A DNA stretch of 64,000 nucleotides, taken from assembly GCA_021648125.1 (NCBI GenBank), contig JAKITK010000005.1, positions 31,676 to 95,675 of the forward strand. The letters are read 5' to 3'. Origin of the DNA: Lysobacterales bacterium. Its GTDB lineage: Bacteria; Pseudomonadota; Gammaproteobacteria; Xanthomonadales; SZUA-36. Position 1 is the stretch's first letter, and each line of letters starts with the position of its first letter. A program made the translations under genes and the position numbers. The notes beneath the pieces are model-generated. The model had not been told where the DNA came from. It searched no databases and saw only the letters and a list, made by a program, of their open reading frames with translations. Positions 18,065 to 28,514 of this stretch are shown here, piece after piece.

Positions 18065-19876
18065 ATGAAAAAGATCCAACAATTGTTGCTCGCAAGCTCG
18101 CTCAGCTTGTGGTTATGGGCCCCGAATGCTTTAGCTGAGGAACAAGCTGCAGCGACCGCAGAAGAAGCGAAAGCCTTTATTATCGCGGCTGAAAAAAAGC
18201 TGAGTCAACTTTTTATTGAAGTTAGTCAGGCCGAGTGGGTGTATCAGAACTTCATCACCCAAGATTCCGAAGCCCTGTCCGCCCGGGCCAGTGAAAACCT
18301 AACCGGTGAAATGGTGCGGCTGGCGAACGAGGCAGCTCGCTATAATGATCTTAAACTGGATTACGATATCCGCCGTAAGCTGGATGCCTTGCGCCAGGGT
18401 CTTGTCCTGCCAGCACCGAATGATGCGGCTAAAAATGCTGAACTTGCGGCTGTTTCAACTAAAATGAACGGTATGTACGGCAAAGGTAAATATTGTCCTG
18501 AAAAAGGTGAGTGTCAGGATCTTGGTGCTTTGGAAAAAATTATTAGCGGATCCCGAAATGAAGCCGAACTAAGAACGGCTTGGGAAGGCTGGCGAACCAT
18601 TTCTCCGCCGATGCGGGACTTATTTGCCCGTCAGACCGAATTAAGCAATGAGGGTGCACAGGAACTAGGCTATGCAGACCTCGGGCAAATGTGGCGTTCA
18701 GGTTACGATATGGAAGCGGATGCTTTCGCGGATGAGTTAGATCGTCTCTGGGGACAGGTAGGGCCTTTGTATAATGCGCTGCATTGCCATGTGCGCGCTA
18801 AGCTGGGCGAGGAATATGGTACCGATGTGGTGCCTCAGGATGGCCCGATTCCGGCCCATCTGCTCGGAAATATGTGGGCGCAGAGCTGGGACAATATTTA
18901 TGATCTTGTCGCACCAAAATCTAATGCCAAAGGTGTTGACCTCACAGCGCTGCTGAATGAACACGATTATGATGCAATTAAAATGGTCAAAGTGGGCGAG
19001 CAATTCTTTAGTTCACTGGGTTTTGAGGAATTACCGGAAACTTTCTGGGATCGTTCGTTATTCGTAAAACCCGCTGACCGTGATGTAGTTTGCCATGCAT
19101 CTGCGTGGAATTTGGATAGTAAGGACGATATTCGTATCAAGATGTGCATTAAGGTCGATGGAGAAGACTTCAATACCGTACATCATGAACTAGGACACAA
19201 TTACTATCAACGGGCTTATAACGGGCTACCTACCTTGTATCAAGGTTCGGCCAATGATGGTTTCCATGAAGCGGTTGGCGATACCATTTCATTATCCATA
19301 ACGCCCGCCTATCTCAAGCAGATTGAATTACTGGATGAAATACCATCCACGGAAGGCGACCTGGGTTTGTTGATGAAGACAGCGTTGCAAAAAATTGCTT
19401 TCCTACCTTTCAGTTTAGTTGTTGATCAGTGGCGCTGGCAGGTTTTTGCGGGTAAAGCAGATCCAGCTGGCTACAATGATTTGTGGTGGGAGTTGCGAAC
19501 CAAATACCAAGGTGTTGCAGCACCTAGCGAGCGTCCGCAAAATGCATTTGATCCCGGAGCAAAATACCATATTCCGGGCAATACTCCGTATACCCGTTAT
19601 TTCCTTGCACACATTTTACAATTTCAGTTCCACCGTTCTTTATGTGAAATTGCCGGCGACAAAGGCGATATCCACCGTTGTTCTATTTACAACAACAAAG
19701 AAGCTGGTGCGCGCTTGAATGCCATGCTGGAAATGGGCTCATCCCGTCCATGGCCTGAAGCACTGGCAGCACTTACGGGCAAAGAAACCATGGATGCCAC
19801 AGCGATTTTAGACTACTTCGCACCCCTGAAAGTATGGCTGGATGAGCAGAACAAAGACCGCTCCTGCGGTTGGTAG
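18065..19876 (+). CDS. M2-family peptidyl-dipeptidase (ACE-like)
   Basis: 603-residue zinc metallopeptidase homologous to animal angiotensin-converting enzyme; M2 enzymes remove C-terminal dipeptides. Signal peptide at 1-24 (LWLWAPNALAEE) places it in the periplasm. The active site is complete: H374-E375-x2-H378 (HHELGH) and the third ligand E402 in HEAVGDT, the spacing typical of gluzincins. Cysteine pairs (144/150, 343/361) fit the conserved disulfides. Length matches bacterial M2 proteins. Single gene; the stop is followed by a perfect 28-bp palindrome. Confidence 0.95.
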   Translation: MKKIQQLLLASSLSLWLWAPNALAEEQAAATAEEAKAFIIAAEKKLSQLFIEVSQAEWVYQNFITQDSEALSARASENLTGEMVRLANEAARYNDLKLDYDIRRKLDALRQGLVLPAPNDAAKNAELAAVSTKMNGMYGKGKYCPEKGECQDLGALEKIISGSRNEAELRTAWEGWRTISPPMRDLFARQTELSNEGAQELGYADLGQMWRSGYDMEADAFADELDRLWGQVGPLYNALHCHVRAKLGEEYGTDVVPQDGPIPAHLLGNMWAQSWDNIYDLVAPKSNAKGVDLTALLNEHDYDAIKMVKVGEQFFSSLGFEELPETFWDRSLFVKPADRDVVCHASAWNLDSKDDIRIKMCIKVDGEDFNTVHHELGHNYYQRAYNGLPTLYQGSANDGFHEAVGDTISLSITPAYLKQIELLDEIPSTEGDLGLLMKTALQKIAFLPFSLVVDQWRWQVFAGKADPAGYNDLWWELRTKYQGVAAPSERPQNAFDPGAKYHIPGNTPYTRYFLAHILQFQFHRSLCEIAGDKGDIHRCSIYNNKEAGARLNAMLEMGSSRPWPEALAALTGKETMDATAILDYFAPLKVWLDEQNKDRSCGW

Positions 19877-19893
19877 TAAACCGGAATGCACCC

Positions 19894-19921
19894 GGGGACG
19901 GTACCTTAAGGTACCGTCCCC
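19894..19921. repeat. Perfect 28-bp palindrome
   Basis: GGGGACGGTACC, TTAA, then the exact reverse complement of the first 12 bases. It lies between the convergent M2 peptidase and a small secreted-peptide frame whose stop codon falls inside it. GGGGACGG-type palindromes are known as REP sequences moved by RAYT (Y1) transposases, but no such transposase is visible here. Confidence 0.7.
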
Positions 19922-20037
19922 AATGACTTTATAGGGTACAGTTGGGTAAACTGCTGATCAGCTTCATTCAAGCTGCTGGGTTTGGCACTCACCAGTGGAG
20001 TTAACAGGAATAACAGGGCGAAAAAAATCTTAATCAT
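19906..20037 (-). CDS. Small secreted peptide (43 aa), unknown
   Basis: Starts MIKIFFALLFLLTPLVSAKP, a textbook signal peptide with cleavage after VSA, leaving a mature part of about 25 residues (SSLNEADQQFTQLYP and a few more). The ATG lies inside the last codons of the preceding gene (8-bp overlap), suggesting translational coupling. The stop TAA sits in the 28-bp palindrome, so the original C-terminus may have been replaced by the repeat. No family recognised. Confidence 0.45.
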   Translation of the reverse strand: MIKIFFALLFLLTPLVSAKPSSLNEADQQFTQLYPIKSLGTVP

Positions 20038-20407
20038 TATCAGTCACTACATACGGTCCAAAAGATTGTGTGGTTGAACCGGTGGCGCGTCCGGTTATCG
20101 GATCGACCTTTTCGAACTCCACATTTTTATGTACTTCTGTGGTTAATACTTTTTTACCGTCACGATAGAGAATAAAATAAAGATCCGGCGTGCGTTCGCC
20201 CGGAGAATCTAACGAGGAAATATCGCTTACAGAAATTAACAGACCAGCACTACCATCTTTTTCTAATAAACCTTCCGCTAGAGTTGCATCCCGCAATGGA
20301 TCCTGGTCTTTTACCTTCACTGTCCACCGACCTGATGACAATGCTGAGCCATCTGCCCCTGTAAAACTGACGATAACTCTGAATAAACCGCTACTGTTAT
20401 TGCTCAT
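20030..20407 (-). CDS. Hypothetical beta-rich protein
   Basis: 125 residues without a signal peptide. Beta-strand patterns (LFRVIVSFTGADGSALSSGR, WTVKVKDQD; LYFILYRDGKKVLTTEVH) resemble transthyretin/Ig-like sandwich folds used to bind or modify other proteins, but no named family can be assigned. It overlaps the following small secreted-peptide gene and is divergent from fadH. Function unknown. Confidence 0.6.
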   Translation of the reverse strand: MSNNSSGLFRVIVSFTGADGSALSSGRWTVKVKDQDPLRDATLAEGLLEKDGSAGLLISVSDISSLDSPGERTPDLYFILYRDGKKVLTTEVHKNVEFEKVDPITGRATGSTTQSFGPYVVTDND

Positions 20408-20493
20408 AGAAAATATCCTTGTTAGTGTATTATTAAGCCTTAGAATATAGCATTATAGATGTTCAATCCTTAGTTGTGTGCAAGATGGAATAA

Positions 20494-22530
<2,037 letters not shown>

Positions 22531-22589
22531 CCAAATTAACCATCGTTCCCTCCGCGCAGGGGCCGCCTGATGAATAGTGCTATGCCCAA

Positions 22590-22614
22590 GATCCCGGATC
22601 AAGCCCGGGAGGAC
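22590..22614 (-). repeat. CCCGGC hairpin family 1, divergent copy
   Basis: GATCCCGGATCAAGCCCGGG then AGGAC: on the minus strand it reads GTCCTCCCGGG-CTTGATCCGGGATC. It has the same skeleton as the other family-1 copies but a different loop. A second decayed arm pair (CATCCCGG/CGCCGGTG) lies near 22635-22655. Confidence 0.55.
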
Positions 22615-22759
22615 GAGTGTTTTTAAAAGCTAATGCCATCCCGGTCTCTGCGCCGGTGCCTCATGTGGTATGATGCATACAAGCTCTTTATCTCTCTTGT
22701 CCTATAGGGTAATCTACCCACTAGAGCAGTGGAAGAGCCTTAATAATAAGGGGTAGTAA

Positions 22760-23719
22760 ATGAAAAGCTTGATAAAGAAGTTCATGCCAATGGTAGATGT
22801 TTTACTAGCGCCGTTTGTTTATGTCGCTGCGCGGGTTTTAAGAGTCGTTAGAAGATTTGGTGTTAAAAGGGTTCCCTTGTGTAAAAGCATCCTATTCAAA
22901 GTCGGAATATTTCCTATAATAAACCATTACTACGAACCGCAATTTAATTTCACGGAAAAAGAACATTCATTTTCTGATGAAAGAGAATTGCCGGGAATTG
23001 ATTGGAATGTTAAGGGACAACTGGAACTTTTGGAGAGCCTTTCTTTTTCGCAGGAGCTTGAAAATACTCCAATATCAAAAGTTGACGACTTGCATTTCTA
23101 TTTTGACAATCCCACATTTGGTTCAGGTGATGCAGAATATTGGTATCAACTTATAAGGCTCAAAAAGCCAAAAAATATAATTGAAATTGGGAGTGGCCAC
23201 TCGACCCTCATGGCAATAAATGCCATATGTAAAAATGAGGACGAGAATTCGGAGTATAAGTGTCAGCATATATGTATAGAACCTTATGAAATGCCTTGGC
23301 TGGAAAAGACAAAAGTAACTGTTGTTAGAAAAAAGGTTGAAGATGTTAATGTTTCTTTTTTCTCAAAATTAGATGAAGGAGATGTTTTATTTATAGATTC
23401 TTCTCACATGATTAGGCCTGATGGAGATGTGGTTTTCGAGTATTTGCAGCTACTTCCTACCCTTAAAAAAGGTGTAATTGTTCATGTCCATGATATTTTT
23501 TCCCCTAGAAATTATCCAGATGCATGGTTAAGGGATGATATTAGGTTTTGGAATGAGCAATATTTATTGGAGGCATTTTTGACCCATAATTCATCCTGGA
23601 AAATAATTGCTTCGTTAAATTATTTACAGCATAATCATTATGAGAAATTAAAAGAAATATGTCCATTTTTAAATGAAAGTAGGGAGCCCGGCTCATTCTA
23701 TCTTCAGAAAACCGCCTAA
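22760..23719 (+). CDS. Class I SAM-dependent methyltransferase
   Basis: 319 residues. The SAM-binding motif IIEIGSGHSTLMA is at about 140-152, with DVLFIDSSHM near 207 and a following VHVHDIF strand, the pattern of the Methyltransf_24 group often found with polysaccharide or natural-product genes. The N-terminus has one or two hydrophobic stretches (VDVLLAPFVYVAARVLRVV) that could anchor it to the membrane. It is clearly AT-richer than neighbouring core genes and lies beside an IS and small repeats, so horizontal origin is likely. Substrate unknown. Confidence 0.8.
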   Translation: MKSLIKKFMPMVDVLLAPFVYVAARVLRVVRRFGVKRVPLCKSILFKVGIFPIINHYYEPQFNFTEKEHSFSDERELPGIDWNVKGQLELLESLSFSQELENTPISKVDDLHFYFDNPTFGSGDAEYWYQLIRLKKPKNIIEIGSGHSTLMAINAICKNEDENSEYKCQHICIEPYEMPWLEKTKVTVVRKKVEDVNVSFFSKLDEGDVLFIDSSHMIRPDGDVVFEYLQLLPTLKKGVIVHVHDIFSPRNYPDAWLRDDIRFWNEQYLLEAFLTHNSSWKIIASLNYLQHNHYEKLKEICPFLNESREPGSFYLQKTA

Positions 23720-23762
23720 CAAAGCGAATCCAGCGGATTAGATTCCTCCACTTACACCACCC

Positions 23763-23917
23763 CCAATCCCCAGATAGAAACACGGATGTTGCACATGCTA
23801 TTGATTCCACAGCAAAACAAAAAATAACCGCCGAACCTACGGGTGCGACTCATATTTTTTATTTCACTGTGAAACCAATATCCTACACATCATATCGTGC
23901 CTCTATCTGGGGGTTGG
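23763..23917. repeat. 155-bp element with inverted CCAATCCCCAGATAG ends
   Basis: The left end (23763-23783) and the reversed right end (23897-23917) agree at 18 of 21 positions; the left end is identical to 3721-3741 on the minus strand. No coding frame inside. The structure looks like a small non-autonomous element or a decayed repeat cassette. Confidence 0.5.
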
Positions 23918-24083
23918 AGAATACCTATCTCATATCAAAAAAGTGCAATATGTGGTGGGCGCATCACGGCTAATTTATCCTGTGATTAATTTGAATTAAA
24001 AACAATAAGATACTAGCCAATACTGAACAATCGTCCATTTTTCAGGCAATATAGTCCCATCACTTAAATTAATGAGAGACTAA

Positions 24084-25145
24084 TTGTCCAATTCATCGCT
24101 CAGGCTCGTCTTAGTCGAGCCGTCAGAAGAGACTCGGTTTCAATCACTGATGCAGGCTCATCATTACCTTGGCTCCCTGCGTAAAATTGGAAACACGCTT
24201 TGGTATGTCGCGGTTCTCAAAGACGAATGGGTGGCACTACTGAGTTTCTCGGCAGCGGCTCTGAAATGTGCTGCTCGCGATCAATGGATCGGCTGGCCGT
24301 ATCGTCATCAATCCGATCGATTGAATTTGGTGGCGAATAATTCTCGCTTTCTGATCCTTCCCGATCATCATCAAGCCAATTTGGCTTCTCAGATCTTATC
24401 CCAATGTAAACATCGCCTTCAGAAAGACCGGCAAGAAGGGTTTGGTTTTCCACTTCTTTTAATTGAAACCTTCGTTGATCCTGAACGCTATCATGGCACA
24501 ATCTATCGTGCTTCTAATTGGCATTTAGTAGGGAAAACAAAAGGTTTTCGGCGAACTCGTGAAGGCTATAGCCAACGAACGAGTTCCCCAAAATTAGTTT
24601 TCGTGCAACCGCTCCAACGTAATACGCGCAAAATACTGTCACAACCCCTCCTACATAAGCGTTATAAAACAGGAAAAACAAGAATGAAATTAACCGCCAC
24701 TCAAATGTTTTCATTATTTGATTATTTTCAGACGATTGATGATCCCAGAAGAGCACAGGGCAAAAAACATCACATGCCCGTGATCTTATCGCTCGCCGTT
24801 GCAGCCATCCTTTGCGGCATGCGGGGATATAAAGATATTTCTATATGGGTTCAATCTTTAGGACAAAAAGCGCGTAGTCGGTTTCGGTGTCGAAAAAGAA
24901 ATGGGTTATATGAAGTCCCCAGTTTATCGGTGATCCGAGCGGCTTTAATTAACATTAAACCCGCGCAACTCGATGAGGCACTTTCCCATTGGAACGCCCA
25001 ATATGGACAGATTGATGAAAGCCTTGCCATTGATGGAAAAATCATGTGCGGTGCAATGGATGAAGACGGAAGACAAACCCATATCATGAGTGCTATCGGC
25101 CATCAAAGCGGTCATTGCTACACCCAAAAAAAGTCGGTAAATTAA
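24084..25145 (+). CDS. ISAs1-type transposase, frame 1 (DUF4338 + N-terminal DDE part)
   Basis: 353 residues. Residues 1-200 are a DUF4338 (DruA-like) domain (SLMQAHHYLGSLRKIGNTLWY), a fusion seen in some IS elements. From about 205 an ISAs1-type transposase begins (YFQTIDDPRRAQGKKHHMPV, then ILCGMRGYKDISIW), reaching the first catalytic Asp in LAIDGK. The TTG start follows an in-frame TAA and has GAGAG upstream. The frame ends after A_AAA_AAG (25127-25133), before the second Asp and the Glu, so alone it cannot transpose. Confidence 0.85.
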   Translation: MSNSSLRLVLVEPSEETRFQSLMQAHHYLGSLRKIGNTLWYVAVLKDEWVALLSFSAAALKCAARDQWIGWPYRHQSDRLNLVANNSRFLILPDHHQANLASQILSQCKHRLQKDRQEGFGFPLLLIETFVDPERYHGTIYRASNWHLVGKTKGFRRTREGYSQRTSSPKLVFVQPLQRNTRKILSQPLLHKRYKTGKTRMKLTATQMFSLFDYFQTIDDPRRAQGKKHHMPVILSLAVAAILCGMRGYKDISIWVQSLGQKARSRFRCRKRNGLYEVPSLSVIRAALINIKPAQLDEALSHWNAQYGQIDESLAIDGKIMCGAMDEDGRQTHIMSAIGHQSGHCYTQKKSVN

Positions 25146-25885
25146 AACAAAAAGGCAGCGGCAAAGAAAAACAAACCAATGAAATAAAAACAGCGGCTCC
25201 CATGCTGGATAGTATTGATATTACAGGAAGAACCATTACAGCCGATGCGTTACTCACTCAAAAAGCGTTTGCCCATTACCTAGTAAAAGAGCGCAGTGCT
25301 CATTATCATTTCACCGTAAAAGCCAATCAAAAAAATCTCTTATCGGACATACAGTTTCATTTTCAAGATGATGAGAAAGAACCTGATTTTATTGATACGG
25401 GTACTGGAGAAAATGGTCGAATTGAGATCAGAAAAATTTGGTGCACGCGCCAACTAAACCATTACCTCAAATTTCCTTTTGTTGAGCAAGCCTTTAAGAT
25501 CTATCGAGAAAGTATTTGCAAAAAAACGGGAACCATCAGCCAAGAAACGATTTATGGGATCACCAGTAAAACAACTGAGCAGGCAACTCCCAAGCAGGTT
25601 TTAACGGACAATCGAGGACATTGGTGTATTGAAAGTTGCCATTATATAATTGATTGGAACTATGATGAAGATCGCAGTCAAATCCGAGCTGGAGCGGGGC
25701 CAGAAAATATCACTCGACTAAGACGATTTGCTATAGGCATATTAAAAAGCAGGCAAAAAAAGGATCAAACAATCTCTGAAATGATGAAAAAACTCATGTT
25801 AAACACTCGGGCTGTCTTCGATTATTTAAAGATGACCAAGAATTCTAATATAAGAACTCCTAAAATGGCGCTTAGCGTAAATTAG
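25115..25885 (+). CDS. ISAs1-type transposase, frame 2 (C-terminal DDE part)
   Basis: The -1 frame continues the transposase: TNEIKTAAPMLDSIDITGR, the second Asp in TITADALLTQ and the catalytic Glu in HWCIESCHY, followed by WNYDEDRSQIR typical of ISAs1. It overlaps frame 1 by about 30 bp and has no start signal of its own, so it is expressed only after frameshifting, or not at all if the shift is a mutation. Joined, the protein is about 600 residues. Confidence 0.85.
   Translation: MLHPKKVGKLKQKGSGKEKQTNEIKTAAPMLDSIDITGRTITADALLTQKAFAHYLVKERSAHYHFTVKANQKNLLSDIQFHFQDDEKEPDFIDTGTGENGRIEIRKIWCTRQLNHYLKFPFVEQAFKIYRESICKKTGTISQETIYGITSKTTEQATPKQVLTDNRGHWCIESCHYIIDWNYDEDRSQIRAGAGPENITRLRRFAIGILKSRQKKDQTISEMMKKLMLNTRAVFDYLKMTKNSNIRTPKMALSVN
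25127..25133 (+). other. A_AAA_AAG slippery heptamer, candidate -1 frameshift site
   Basis: In the first transposase frame the codons are CAA AAA AAG, exactly the X_XXY_YYZ heptamer used by IS1, IS3 and dnaX. A -1 slip joins it directly to the second frame (next codon GTC), giving ...TQKKVGK. No obvious stem-loop follows and no strong upstream Shine-Dalgarno-like sequence was seen. A plain one-base insertion in the A run is the alternative. Confidence 0.6.
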
Positions 25886-25968
25886 CCGTGGTGGGCGCAT
25901 ACATTAGGATGATATATGAAGAAAACTTCGTTATAATGTAAATATCATATAGCCATGAGGGTAACGCC

Positions 25969-26571
25969 ATGAGTTCTTGGGAACTGTTCAGTAGTCACGG
26001 GTTGGTGTTAATTTATTTCTCCCGTCACCCGCGCGCTCGTCTTAGGGATGCAGCTGAGGCTATCGGTTTAACCGAACGCGCGGTGCAGAATAACATTCGT
26101 GACCTCGCCGCATCGGGGCATCTATTGATCGAAAAAGTCGGACGGCGTAATCGTTATCGCGTAGTCGGGCGTAAGCATCTGACCCACCCAACCACTCGTT
26201 CGGTATCGCTGAGTCAGTTACTACAGTTGTTTAAACTTAGTGAACGACAAGACTCATCGCTGGTAACAACAGTAGTGAAAAAAACAAAAAGTTTACAAAG
26301 CCCTACCAGAGCAGTTGAAGACACCCCTCAGATTGTAGCGGAACCGGCATCGAATACAGCGAAAGAAATACCTATTCAAGCTAAAGCTGAACCCAAGTCT
26401 GAATCCAAGTCAGAACCTAAACATGCGGTGGAGACTGCCCTAAATTCGGACACAGAGCAAAAGCCCGAAGTTACTTCATCATCACCTGTTAAAACAGAAA
26501 AACTAACCAAATCGAAAAAATCAAAAGCTGAAAAAGACGATAGTCTGCCACAACAAGACCTGCTTTTTTAA
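25969..26571 (+). CDS. Winged-helix DNA-binding protein with disordered Lys/Glu/Ser tail
   Basis: 200 residues. Residues 1-70 form a winged helix (RLRDAAEAIGLTERAVQNNI, RDLAASGHLLIEKVGRRNRY), MarR/Lrp-like in pattern. From about 105 to the end the sequence is low-complexity (AEPKSESKSEPK, KLTKSKKSKAEKD) and probably disordered, unusual for a small regulator and reminiscent of nucleoid proteins. An AGGGTAA-type ribosome site precedes the ATG. It lies 70 bp right of the IS, whose insertion is in its upstream region and may affect expression. Targets unknown. Confidence 0.7.
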   Translation: MSSWELFSSHGLVLIYFSRHPRARLRDAAEAIGLTERAVQNNIRDLAASGHLLIEKVGRRNRYRVVGRKHLTHPTTRSVSLSQLLQLFKLSERQDSSLVTTVVKKTKSLQSPTRAVEDTPQIVAEPASNTAKEIPIQAKAEPKSESKSEPKHAVETALNSDTEQKPEVTSSSPVKTEKLTKSKKSKAEKDDSLPQQDLLF

Positions 26572-26607
26572 ATCACAATTATAGAAGTTTCAAGCGGAAA
26601 AAAATTA

Positions 26608-27447
26608 ATGACTGACTATACAAATACGATTGCTATAACAGGTGCGGGTAGTGGCTTTGGTGCCGCGATAGCCCGGCATTATGCTGCTTGTGGATGGCGA
26701 GTTGCTATTAGTGATATTGACCTAGCAAGAGCGGAAAACACGCTTAAATCGTTGGCCAGAGAATTCCCCGGTTTTAAAGGTTTTGCTTTCCGGTTAGATG
26801 TGACCTCAAATGAAGAGTGGTCTGGGTTCTCAGATAGAATTGCTGAAGAATGGGGTGGGCTAACAGTATTAGTGAATAATGCAGGAGTAGCTACCGGTGG
26901 TAATTTAGAAGACACGCCATTGGAAGACTGGGACTGGGTAATCAATATTGACCTGATGGGCGTGGTTCGCGGTTGCAAACAGTTTATTTCACTGTTTAAA
27001 CATCAAGGCGATGGTCATATTGTGAATATTTCTTCATTTGCAGGAATTGCCGGTGCCCCGGATATTGTTTCTTATGGTGTTGCAAAGGCTGGAGTTATTG
27101 CCCTGAGTGAAGCATTGCGTGCAGAGTTGACTGCTTTCGGGGTAGGTGTCACTGTGGTTTGTCCAGCCTTTGTTAAAACGGACTTGCTCAGTACTTTTCG
27201 GTCACCTGAAGCTGCAGATAAAGCGCGGGTCACCCGTTGGATGGAAAACTCAAAGGTAACTGTTGAGGATGTTGCCCGTCAGATCAGCGTTGCTGTTGAA
27301 ACCAACAAGTTTTTGCTATTAACCCATAAAAACACCCGTCGCTATTGGTGGTTAAAGCGTTGGTTGCCGGAAACATATTTTAAGATAATGCAGAAAGCCA
27401 TAGTGAAAAAAGAGCAACGCCTTGCGGCGAAAGAGGATGAAAAATGA
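26608..27447 (+). CDS. Short-chain dehydrogenase/reductase
   Basis: 279-residue classical SDR. NAD(P) loop TGAGSGFG at 11-18, NNAG at 90-93 and the catalytic S142/S143, Y156, K160 are present. The C-terminal stretch (KNTRRYWWLKRWLPETYFKI) is basic and aromatic, perhaps membrane-contacting, as in SDRs acting on lipids. It overlaps the next gene by ATGA, so the two form an operon with a saccharopine-dehydrogenase-like reductase. Substrate not identifiable; a lipid-linked ketone or alcohol is a guess. Confidence 0.85.
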   Translation: MTDYTNTIAITGAGSGFGAAIARHYAACGWRVAISDIDLARAENTLKSLAREFPGFKGFAFRLDVTSNEEWSGFSDRIAEEWGGLTVLVNNAGVATGGNLEDTPLEDWDWVINIDLMGVVRGCKQFISLFKHQGDGHIVNISSFAGIAGAPDIVSYGVAKAGVIALSEALRAELTAFGVGVTVVCPAFVKTDLLSTFRSPEAADKARVTRWMENSKVTVEDVARQISVAVETNKFLLLTHKNTRRYWWLKRWLPETYFKIMQKAIVKKEQRLAAKEDEK

Positions 27448-28514
27448 ATTCAAATTGGATGATTTACGGAGCCTATGGATATACTGGCGAATTAATTTCC
27501 CGTTTAGCGGTAGAGCGAGGCATGCAACCGATACTGGCTGGACGAAATGAAGCGCGCACCCAGGAATTAGCAGAATCATTGGGTCTAAGCTGGCGCAGTT
27601 TTTCGCTTGAAGATAATGAGGATATTAAAGCCGGGTTAGCGAACTGTAAACTGGTACTGCATTGTGCCGGACCGTTTTCTGCGACATCCGCCCCCATGCT
27701 CAGTGCGTGTTTGGAAGTAGGTGCGCATTATTTAGATATCACCGGCGAAATTGATGTTTTTGCAGCAGCTCACAAACATCACGAGCAAGCACGTAAAAAG
27801 GATATAGTAATTCTTCCTGGCGCTGGTTTTGATGTGGTTCCAACAGATTGCCTTGCTGCAACACTGGTGCAAAAATTACCCTCTGCTACTCATCTAACGC
27901 TGGCGTTCGAGGCAGGTGGTGGCCCGAGCACAGGTACTGCAAAGTCTGCGATTGAGGGAATGGGGAAAGGCGGGCGAATTCGCAAGGATGGTAAATTGAC
28001 AACGGTGCCTCTCGCATGGAAAACCCGCCAGATTCCTTTTGTCGAGGGCGAGCGCCTGGGTATGACGATTCCTTGGGGTGATGTTTTTACTTCTTATATT
28101 AGTACGGGTATCCCCAATGTAGAGGTCTTTTTGAGTGTGCCACCAGCTGCGGTCAAAAGAATGCGCGGCATGCGAAAATTCAAATGGTTGCTGGGCTTGG
28201 ATCCAGTGCAATCGTTTCTTAAAAGTCGAATTGAGAATAAAGTATCCGGCCCAGATACTACTTTGCGTGGAAATACTCAAGCGCGGGTTTGGGGTGAAGT
28301 CAGGAGCTCAGATGGTCGCAGTGTGAGCGGACAGGTAAATGCCCCGAATGGTTACACTCTTACTGCAGATGCAGCGCTAGGTATTAGCGCATATTTAATG
28401 GAACACCATCCCGAAGGTGGGTTCTATACCCCATCGCTATTAATGGGAGCAGATTATGTAACAAGCTTGCAAGGTGTGGAAATGAAAATCGCCGATATTA
28501 TCAGTAATGAGTAA
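27444..28514 (+). CDS. Saccharopine dehydrogenase-like NAD(P)-binding reductase
   Basis: 356 residues with an N-terminal Rossmann fold, GAYGYTG at 9-15, followed by LAGRNEARTQELAESLG and VLHCAGPFSATSAPMLSACL, the pattern of the family that includes mycobacterial trans-acting enoyl reductases and eukaryotic SCCPDH. Those proteins act on lipid or polyketide intermediates; true saccharopine metabolism is unlikely. Translation is coupled to the upstream SDR (ATGA overlap), suggesting consecutive redox steps on one substrate. Confidence 0.8.
   Translation: MNSNWMIYGAYGYTGELISRLAVERGMQPILAGRNEARTQELAESLGLSWRSFSLEDNEDIKAGLANCKLVLHCAGPFSATSAPMLSACLEVGAHYLDITGEIDVFAAAHKHHEQARKKDIVILPGAGFDVVPTDCLAATLVQKLPSATHLTLAFEAGGGPSTGTAKSAIEGMGKGGRIRKDGKLTTVPLAWKTRQIPFVEGERLGMTIPWGDVFTSYISTGIPNVEVFLSVPPAAVKRMRGMRKFKWLLGLDPVQSFLKSRIENKVSGPDTTLRGNTQARVWGEVRSSDGRSVSGQVNAPNGYTLTADAALGISAYLMEHHPEGGFYTPSLLMGADYVTSLQGVEMKIADIISNE

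Larger units (their letters stand above)
23965..25890 (+). mobile_element. ISAs1-family insertion sequence, complete
   Basis: 1926 bp bounded by 13-bp perfect inverted repeats, CACGGCTAATTTA at the left end (23965-23977) and its reverse complement at 25878-25890. The flanks carry a perfect 10-bp direct repeat, GTGGGCGCAT, at 23955-23964 and 25891-25900, the target duplication. Eight to ten bp duplication fits ISAs1-type elements. The intact ends and duplication indicate a recent insertion. It carries one transposase in two frames. Confidence 0.9.

Noticed and set aside
23713..23725. GCCTAACAA at the methyltransferase stop as an attC inverse core
   Set aside because: No partner GTTRRRY core site within the usual cassette distance.
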